Assembly (NCBI RefSeq): GCF_032854445.1
Contig: NC_088300.1
Coordinates: forward strand, 72,266,984-72,330,983
Origin: Liolophura sinensis
Lineage: Eukaryota > Mollusca > Polyplacophora > Chitonida > Chitonidae
Length of the DNA stretch: 64,000 nt
Reading direction: 5' to 3'
The translations under genes were made by a program, and so were the position numbers. This document shows positions 59,301 to 64,000 of the stretch, piece by piece; the first letter of the stretch is position 1, and the number at the start of each line of letters is the position of its first letter. A model generated the notes under the pieces. It made no database searches and had not been told where the DNA came from. It worked only from the letters and a program-made list of their open reading frames with translations.

Positions 59301-60956
59301 TTCTTCATTATTACTGTATTTCGCCTAATGTTTGACATTTTTTTAAGTGACACATGAACCATTTCACTTGCTTAATCTATCTAACTTAAAAGGTCACTGT
59401 AGAGTTTTGTGAAGTTTTATTAATTTCTTATCAGAAAAACTTACATGTTGGCATCAAAGGTATTGTTTTATGGGTATATTGGTGAGAATCGCCAGAAGCC
59501 CATTATAGAGGCATGAAAAATGTGAAAAAATTTGCAGGAAGTGGTTTTACCCAAGTGCAACATGTGCGCTTAACAAAATAGACCGTGTGTTATCGTCCAA
59601 TATTAGCTTCCTTTGGTGATGTTTTCTTCATTGTTTTGTTGGCATTTATAAGTCATGATTATGCATTAAAATTTTAATAATGTTTGGAGTGGTACTTTCA
59701 TTTATTAACAAACTTATTATACAAAGTTTTTCATGGTCCGTCAAAAAAGTTATCTGTTAAATTGTGGAATGAGCTGTTAATTATGTTTATTATATTTGAT
59801 CAACATGGATATAAAACCTGAAAATATTGAAAAAAAGGTTGACAGATTGTACATGTATTTTATGTATCCTTGCCATATTTGTACTGTTGAGATACAGCTA
59901 TACAATGTAAGGACCAAAACATGTATTGTATTATGGTATGTTGCCTTGATATGTTGCCACATATGGCAGTGGTACAAATAATGAAGATTTTTATGCTTAC
60001 ACTAACAAATAGAAATGGTAACGACTTAGTTGCAAAAGAAAAATTCGGGAAAATGTCTACAATCTTACAGTGTATCATGATATGACGTACTGGTACAATG
60101 CGTTCTCTTTAAAGTCATGTCATAATGAGGTGGGGCCAGGTTTTCCATTACAGACAGAATAACTGATAGGCCCTTTGTGGGTGGAGAAGACCAGTGAATT
60201 GTACTAGATGACAACTGGTCATTTGTTACAAGAAAAATAAAAACAGAAGAAGAGTAGTAGACACATTTCACATAATGCAGTACTTTCCTGCAGTTGTCTC
60301 AACTGTGAACATATGACTGAAATGTCTGGTATTCATGGCAGTGTACGGGACTGAGCCAGACATGACCAGAGAAGGGGGCAGTATCCCAGTGACCTTGACC
60401 TTCCAGGAGGCCACGGGGAAGAATGTCATGCTCCTTCCTATTGGGGCTTGTGATGATGGAGCACACAGCCAGAATGAAAAAAATCAACAAGACAAACTAT
60501 ATAAACGGGGTAAGAGTGTGAAACATGGCTAAAAATTGATTCACAAGTCTGTTTAGTGGGCCGTAGTTCATGTATGTGATACATATAGATTAATAAAAAC
60601 AACAACAACTGCTGAACAATGTTACGCCACATGTAAAAAGTAGGGAGAGGATTGTGCATGAGTATTTGTGGAATGGCTGCTGGCATGATGGCGATTTCAC
60701 CATTGTGGCATAATGCTGCTTTGATTACTCAGTTTGACACACCTAAGCTTTTCATTTCATAGTTTGTTTTTTCTACAAGTATTATACTGCGGTTGAATTT
60801 AGGCATAAATGTGAGAGATAAGCTGAACAGCCAAAGATATCATAAGTAAATCCTACTTACTGTGTATGCCCAATTCCTGACCCATCATAAATTATCTTGT
60901 TTTATTTTCAGACTAAACTGTTGGGGGCGTATTTGGATGAAATGGCAAAGCTCTGA
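46884..60956 (+). CDS. CNDP2: Cytosolic non-specific dipeptidase (M20A)
   Basis: Fourteen exons: 46884-46915, 47905-48028, 50362-50532, 51786-51866, 52899-52973, 54470-54550, 55932-56005, 56118-56192, 57113-57257, 57694-57794, 58352-58523, 58702-58787, 60342-60509, 60912-60956. Allowing for two one-base insertions (surplus T within 57,786-57,790; A7 at 60,477-60,483) they give a 475-residue protein, the family's usual length. Family role: a cytosolic homodimeric metalloenzyme hydrolysing dipeptides such as Cys-Gly, with two Mn/Zn ions. The expected metal and catalytic residues are present: H101 and D103 (GHLDV), D134 (GRGSTDDK), E168/E169 ([10 protein letters not shown]), D197 (ISDNYW), H230 (KDLHSG) and H447 (DDGAHSQNE). 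There is no signal peptide, which favours CNDP2 over secreted CNDP1. As assembled, both insertions break the frame; sequencing error is the simplest explanation. Confidence 0.95.
47259..47315. repeat. (AT)n microsatellite
   Basis: An uninterrupted AT dinucleotide run in CNDP2 intron 1, preceded by ACATATAC spacers; self-complementary. Confidence 0.97.
47905..48028 (+). CDS. CNDP2: CNDP2 exon 2
   Basis: Acceptor TTTTAACAG, donor ACG|GTAAAC. It encodes [19 protein letters not shown] and [14 protein letters not shown], the conserved N-terminal helix and I-Q-S-V-S motif. Confidence 0.94.
48715..49045. repeat. Diverged ~35-45-bp tandem repeat
   Basis: Repeated blocks of GACTGGGTGGGCTGTCATG / CTGGTGTCAGC with variable spacing, in CNDP2 intron 2. 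They resemble the GGGTGGGGT and GTGTCATGTCTGGCGTC blocks of the SINE-like elements at 34,256 and 45,635. The array may be an amplified piece of that SINE. Confidence 0.6.
49540..50285. repeat. 26-bp minisatellite, two subarrays
   Basis: In 49,540-49,920 the unit is ACACCTGACAGGTTTGTCCC + ACCCAT (26 bp). In 49,965-50,240 the unit becomes CTCATACAGCTCACAGGTGC + CATTCA (also 26 bp). The two unit types share CAGGT and CTCATAC. The array ends about 75 bp before the exon 3 acceptor of CNDP2. Open frames in it are repeat artefacts. Confidence 0.9.
50362..50532 (+). CDS. CNDP2: CNDP2 exon 3 (HLDV)
   Basis: Acceptor GGTTGTACAG, donor AAG|GTACAG, 57 codons. It encodes [11 protein letters not shown]..., [15 protein letters not shown] and [10 protein letters not shown], carrying metal ligand H101 and catalytic D103. 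Confidence 0.96.
50797..50989. mobile_element. MITE-like element (copy 2)
   Basis: Ends CTGTATTTCACCTGAAGTTT at 50,797 and, inverted, AACCTTTAGGTGAAATACGG at 50,970-50,989: an imperfect inverted repeat, preceded by TA. The 193-bp element shares its ends with the one at 13,210. Internally it has a GATGCCAACATG string found inverted in copy 3. Confidence 0.75.
51598..51690 (+). mobile_element. SINE 3' tail fragment
   Basis: CAGCTTCGTATAAGCTGAAATACTGTTGAATATGGCATT... then ATCAATCAGTTAAATAAAG, a decayed version of the tail at 51,985. Confidence 0.45.
51786..51866 (+). CDS. CNDP2: CNDP2 exon 4 (STDDK)
   Basis: Acceptor CACTTGTAG, donor AAG|GTACTA, 27 codons. It encodes EDGWDTEPF...[10 protein letters not shown], carrying the bridging metal ligand D134. 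Confidence 0.96.
51985..52100 (+). mobile_element. SINE 3' tail, best copy
   Basis: GGTTTCCACCCATCATAATG, GACAGCCATCATATAAGTGAA, ATATTCTGGAGTACTGTG, then ATCAATCAAATAAGTAAATA. This block order recurs in at least four other places in the window. The ending in short AAAT repeats is typical of molluscan SINEs as I recall them. Confidence 0.75.
52640..52700 (+). mobile_element. SINE 3' tail, short copy
   Basis: ATTGAGTATGGCATAAAACA then CCAATCATATAAATAAATAA; the terminal part of the same family in CNDP2 intron 4. Confidence 0.65.
52899..52973 (+). CDS. CNDP2: CNDP2 exon 5
   Basis: Acceptor CATGTGACAG, donor AAG|GTACAA, 25 codons. It encodes [18 protein letters not shown] and EVPVNMK. Its 3' half and donor are the first unit of the 101-bp array that follows. 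Confidence 0.95.
52935..53690. repeat. 101-bp array copied from exon 5 end plus donor
   Basis: CAGGAGGTGCC occurs at 52,950 (inside exon 5) and again at 53,051, 53,152, 53,253, 53,354, 53,455 and 53,556, exactly 101 bp apart; a diverged eighth copy (CAGGAGGTGTC) lies at 53,657. Each unit holds the exon's last seven codons or so and, in most copies, the donor AAG|GTACAAGT, plus about 65 bp of intron. Read-through at the true donor meets TGA after 16 codons. Confidence 0.96.
54470..54550 (+). CDS. CNDP2: CNDP2 exon 6 ([10 protein letters not shown])
   Basis: Acceptor TGCTTTACAG, donor AAG|GTAAAC, 27 codons. It encodes [19 protein letters not shown] and the metal/catalytic pair E168 and E169. 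Confidence 0.96.
55932..56005 (+). CDS. CNDP2: CNDP2 exon 7
   Basis: Acceptor GCTTTCAG, donor GAG|GTAAGA, phase 0 to 2. It encodes [19 protein letters not shown] and ITYGLR, with metal ligand D197. Confidence 0.96.
56118..56192 (+). CDS. CNDP2: CNDP2 exon 8
   Basis: Acceptor TCATTTCAG, donor TGT|GTAAGT. It encodes [12 protein letters not shown], then [11 protein letters not shown] with H230. The preceding intron is only 112 bp. Confidence 0.96.
56386..56941. repeat. 27-bp minisatellite, about 20 copies
   Basis: Units GTGTATGCTAGATTTCCCTT + GTGTACA recur every 27 bp in CNDP2 intron 8, with a TACGTTTGG variant appearing at intervals. 27 is a multiple of 3, so frames are open on both strands. 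No coding meaning. Confidence 0.94.
57113..57257 (+). CDS. CNDP2: CNDP2 exon 9
   Basis: Acceptor GGGTTTTCAG, donor TTG|GTATGA. It encodes [28 protein letters not shown] and the YQAIDFDL end, matching the family lid-domain entry. Confidence 0.95.
57694..57794 (+). CDS. CNDP2: CNDP2 exon 10, one base too long
   Basis: Acceptor TTATACAG, donor CATG|GTACAA. It encodes [19 protein letters not shown] and SRWRYPSLS. The exon is 101 nt where 100 are needed to keep phase with exon 11. One surplus T within 57,786-57,790 converts the expected ..SLS(I/Y)HG.. into an out-of-frame end. Confidence 0.9.
58352..58523 (+). CDS. CNDP2: CNDP2 exon 11
   Basis: Acceptor TGTGTGCTAG, donor CAA|GTGAGT. It encodes [19 protein letters not shown] and [10 protein letters not shown], typical M20A dimerisation-domain sequence. 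Confidence 0.95.
58702..58787 (+). CDS. CNDP2: CNDP2 exon 12
   Basis: Acceptor TTCTTGCAG, donor TTG|GTACGT. It encodes [19 protein letters not shown], then EAGRRATKI, matching the family's H-G-G-K-P-W substrate-binding loop. Confidence 0.95.
58845..58960 (+). mobile_element. tRNA-like SINE head
   Basis: CTGGCTCAGATGGTTAAGCA is A-box-like; AGGCGTCCTGTTTGGATCCAGG, about 55 bp on, is B-box-like. It lies in CNDP2 intron 12 and cannot form a proper tRNA cloverleaf, so it is a retroposon rather than a tRNA gene. Confidence 0.5.
59314..59480. mobile_element. MITE-like element (copy 3, one end)
   Basis: CTGTATTTCGCCTAATGTTT at 59,314, preceded by TA, matches the family terminus. The opposite end was not found, so the right border is approximate. 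Internal strings (inverted GATGCCAACATG and CTTCACAAAAC) match copy 2 in reverse. Confidence 0.55.
60172..60245 (+). repeat. Interspersed repeat shared with 38,548
   Basis: GTGGAGAAGACCAGTGAATT ... CATTTGTTACAAGAAAAATA; the partner copy lies in an SLK intron. Unidentified family. Confidence 0.6.
60342..60509 (+). CDS. CNDP2: CNDP2 exon 13, one base too long
   Basis: Acceptor TTCATGGCAG, donor GGG|GTAAGA. It encodes [32 protein letters not shown] and [10 protein letters not shown] (ligand H447). An A7 run at 60,477-60,483 has one A more than needed. With six A the frame reads on to an N-Y-I-N-G end that joins exon 14; with seven it runs through the donor to a premature stop. Confidence 0.93.
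60912..60956 (+). CDS. CNDP2: CNDP2 exon 14 (stop)
   Basis: Acceptor TTATTTTCAG; encodes [14 protein letters not shown] then TGA at 60,954. It matches the family C-terminal helix. Confidence 0.93.
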   Translation, partial: TKLLGAYLDEMAKL

Positions 60957-61314
60957 GAAGGGAAATAACTCTTGGTTTCATGATTTTGTAAATAGCTACA
61001 TCAGCGGGAATGGCTACTGCGCATTTTAACACTTGTTATAAATATACTTGTATATTTGTGCTTAAACCAATGAGGGAACAAAATGAATTGTTAACAAAAT
61101 CTGAAAATATGCGAACCTAATTTTTTTATGTACCTTTATATGAAAAAATTTGCAAATGCTGTTTGTAGAGCAAATATTTGCCCGAAGTACACATCAGGGA
61201 AAAATGTGCTCAGTGGAGTCATTCGAAAAGGAAATTTTGATAATTTAATGGTGCTACATGTGGTTCATATTCCACGTTATATGTTTATCTACTGCTCATC
61301 TTGAAAGACACTGT

Positions 61315-61320
61315 AATAAA
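61315..61320 (+). terminator. Poly(A) signal AATAAA, CNDP2
   Basis: The first canonical AATAAA after the CNDP2 stop, giving a 3' UTR of about 0.36-0.4 kb (60,957 to about 61,340). No competing signal upstream. Confidence 0.7.
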
Positions 61321-61375
61321 CTAATCGTCCTATACTTGTATATAATTAAGGCTTGTGTTTTATGCATGTGAAATG

Positions 61376-61800
61376 TGGGGGCCATGGTCTGGTGGTTAGA
61401 GGAGAATGCCTTTCAGTACCCCTCGATCTCACTGATTGTGAGGCATTGGCATTAATGCTCACATCCGCTTGTCTTCCACCAAGAAGGTGTGTTTATCTGT
61501 AAAGTTTATCTGGGAAAGTTTATCATTAGAGTGTTACCGGCCTTCTGATTGGTTACTTATGTAGTAACGCGTTTGCATTGGGGCAAGGCTATGAACAAAG
61601 TATAATGTATGAAGAGTTGTTGTGATGGGTTAATGTTAGAATTTGATGTGACAATGTACACCACCATGGCGTCACAAAGATACGCACAAATAGAACAGTA
61701 ACAGAAACAATGACCCAAGGTTGGTGATGTCACTGCACCAAATGTGGTGAGTGAATTAGCGCCATCTGGCCTCAGCAGCAGGGAACCAGCCAAAGGAGAG
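61376..61800 (+). mobile_element. SINE-like element with tRNA-like head
   Basis: GGGGGCCATGGTCTGGTGGTTAGAGG resembles a tRNA A-box region. The downstream body (GAGGCATTGGCATTAATGCTC...) has no coding frame. The right border is unclear. It sits between the CNDP2 poly(A) signal and the 57-bp satellite. Confidence 0.4.
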
Positions 61801-61866
61801 TGAAAGTGTACAAAACAGAAATGTTATGTCTAAAGCCACTGGAAAAGAATGGCTTCCCTTATATCT

Positions 61867-63754
61867 GGAGGTTTGTCAAGTTGGTGAACCTGCCAAGGTG
61901 TAGTGATTTTCTCCACCCATACTGGAGGTTTGTCAGGCAGATGTACCTGCCAAGGTGTAGTGATTTTCTCCACTCATACTGGAGGTTTGTCAGGTAGATG
62001 TACCTGCCAAGGTGTAGTGATTTTCTCCACCCATGCTGGAGGTTTATCAGGTAGATGGACCTGCGAAGGTGTAGTGATTTTCTCCACCCATGCTGGAGGT
62101 TTGTCAGGTAGATGTACCTGCCAAGGTGTAGTGATTTTCTCTACCCATACTGTAGGTTTGTCAGGCAGATGTACCTGCCAAGGTGTAGTGATTTTCTCCA
62201 CCCATACTAGAGGTTTGTCAGGTAGATGGACCTGCCAATGTGTAGTGATTTTCTCCACCCATACTGGAGGTTTGTCAGGTAGATGGACCTGCCAAGGTGT
62301 AGTGATTTTCTCTACCCATGCTGGAGGTTTGTCAGGTAGATGTACCTGCCAAGGTGTAGTGATTTTCTCTACCCATACTGTAGGTTTGTCAGGTAGATGG
62401 ACCTGCCAAGGTGTAGTGATTTTCTCCACTCATACTGGAGGTTTGTCAGGTAGATGGACCTGCCAAAGTGTAGTGATTTTCTCCACCCATACTGTAGGTT
62501 TGTCAGGTAGATGGACCTGCCAAGGTGTAGTGATTTTCTCCACCCATACTGGAGGTTTGTCAGTTAGATGGACCTGCTAAGGTGTAGTGATTTTCTCTAC
62601 CCATGCTGGAGGTTTATCAGGTAGATGGACCTGCCAAGGTGTAGTGATTTTCTCTACCCATGCTGGAGGTTTGTCAGGTAGATGTACTGCCATAGTGTAG
62701 TGATTTTTCTCCACCCATACTGGAGGTTTGTCAGGTAGATGTACCTGCCAAGGTGTAGTGATTTTCCTCCACCCATACTGGAGGTTTGTCAGGTAGATGT
62801 ACCTGCCATAGTGTAGTGATTTTCTCTACCCATGCTGTAGGTTTGTCAGGTAGATGTACCTGCCATAGTGTAGTGATTTTCTCCACCCATACTGTAGGTT
62901 TGTCAGGTAGATGTACCTGCCAAGGTGTAGTGATTTTCTCCACCCATACTGTAGGTTTGTCAGGTAGATGGACCTGCTAAGGTGTAGTTGATTTTCTCCA
63001 CCCATGCTGGAGGTTTGTCAGGTAGATGTACCTGCCAATGTGTAGTGATTTTCTCTACCCATGCTGTAGGTTTGTCGGGTAGATGTACCTGCCAAGGTGT
63101 AGTGATTTTCTCTACCCATGCTGTAGGTTTGTCGGGTAGATATTCCTGCCAAGTTGTAGTGATTTTCTCTACCCATGCTGTAGGTTTGTCGGGTAGATGT
63201 ACCTGCCAAGGTGTAGTGATTTTCTCTACCCATGCTGTAGGTTTGTCAGGCAGATGTACCTGCCATAGTGTAGTGATTTTCTCTACCCATGCTGTAGGTT
63301 TGTCAGGCAGATGTACCTGCCAAGGTGTAGTGATTTTCTCTACCCATACTGTAGGTTTGTCAGGTAGATGTACCTCCCAAGGTGTAGTGATTTTCTCTAC
63401 CCATACTGTAGGTTTGTCAGGCAGATGTACCTGCCAAGGTGTAGTGATTTTCTCCACTCATACTGGAGGTTTGTCAGGTAGATGGACCTGTCAAGGTGTA
63501 GTGATTTTCTCCACCCATACTGGAGGTTTGTCAGGTAGATGTACCTGCCAAGGTGTAGTGATTTTCTCTACCCATACTGTAGGTTTGTCAGGTAGATGGA
63601 CCTGCCAAGGTGTAGTGATTTTCTCCACCCATACTAGAGGTTTGTCAGGTAGATGGACCTGCCAAGGTGTAGTGATTTTCTCTACCCATACTGTAGGTTT
63701 GTCAGGTAGATGTACCTGCCAAGGTGTAGTGATTTTCTCCACTCATACTGGAGG
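61867..63754. repeat. 57-bp satellite array, about 33 copies
   Basis: A 57-bp unit with key parts GGAGGTTTGTCAGGTAGATG, TACCTGCCAAGGTGTAGTG and ATTTTCTCCACCCATACT is tandemly repeated. Units differ at a few diagnostic sites (GGAGG/GTAGG, TGTACC/TGGACC, CTCCAC/CTCTAC, CATACT/CATGCT), and a few carry one-base indels. Because 57 = 3 x 19, frames stay open for up to 262 codons on the plus strand and 165 on the minus strand. These are artefacts unless expression is shown. Confidence 0.97.
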
Positions 63755-64000
63755 CAGTGGTTTCCTTTATCCATAAATCTGCCTACCCTCACATCAACGA
63801 AATACCCTGAACTCCTGCCACTGTGCACTTATGCTGCTGAGACGACATGAATGCACACCACAATGCATTGTTGCTTTCATATTTATCTTTATTCATCCAT
63901 ACACATGATTTAAATCCTAAATAAGTTAGTTAAAATACCTGAAAATCAATAACCATACATATAGTTCTCACAGTATACAAATGAAAGAATATCCATACTT
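63755..64000. other. Nothing recognised
   Basis: AT-rich sequence after the satellite, without an open frame, repeat or motif that I can support. Confidence 0.6.

Noticed and set aside
46884-60956. Processed or dead CNDP2 pseudogene
   Set aside because: All introns and splice sites are present and catalytic residues intact; only two homopolymer-type single-base insertions disturb the frame.
46884-60956. CNDP1 (secreted carnosinase) instead of CNDP2
   Set aside because: The first coding exon gives a short N-terminus without signal peptide, and the 475-residue length fits the cytosolic enzyme.
61903-63776. Long open frames (225 and 262 codons) in the 57-bp array, and 151-165-codon frames on the opposite strand
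   Set aside because: Product of a tandem unit divisible by three with no stop in two frames; no start context, signal peptide or codon bias supports a gene.

Overview
This is a eukaryotic, animal nuclear window. It is AT-rich, with large GT-AG introns, abundant minisatellites and tRNA-derived SINE-like repeats. Both recognisable genes are ordinary metazoan genes. The interspersed repeats (a tail beginning GTGAAATATTCT and ending in (AAAT)n; many ACATGTACATGT-type palindromes) look molluscan, most likely bivalve. That assignment is inference from repeat style and was not checked by search. No bacterial, organellar or viral gene was seen.

Layout. Positions 1 to about 26,250 hold no gene I can name, only microsatellites, one small inverted-repeat element, a possible SINE fragment and a few long open stretches with splice-like borders. 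Positions 26,253-41,360 (+) hold the last ten exons of an SLK/STK10-type (STE20 family, germinal-centre kinase V) protein kinase gene. They encode the coiled-coil C-terminal half; the kinase-domain exons are not visible and presumably lie upstream of the window. A 2.6-kb 3' UTR follows, to a poly(A) signal at 43,934. Positions 43,960-46,740 are intergenic, with SINE-like sequence and two weak minus-strand open stretches. Positions 46,884-60,956 (+) hold a complete 14-exon gene for cytosolic non-specific dipeptidase (CNDP2, peptidase family M20A), with its poly(A) signal at 61,315. From 61,867 to 63,754 a 57-bp satellite is repeated about 33 times.

The two genes are tandem and co-oriented but functionally unrelated: cytoskeletal/ERM kinase signalling versus dipeptide turnover. 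No operon-like relation is implied.

The most unusual feature is that in each gene one exon-intron junction (the 3' end of an exon plus its 5' splice site) has been copied into a minisatellite lying directly in the following intron. The SLK-like gene has about 12 x 32 bp from 33,458; CNDP2 has about 8 x 101 bp from 52,935. Each array creates a ladder of decoy splice donors. CNDP2 also carries two apparent one-base insertions (a surplus T within 57,786-57,790 and an A7 run at 60,477) that break the frame. They are more likely assembly errors than a pseudogene, because all catalytic residues and splice sites are intact.
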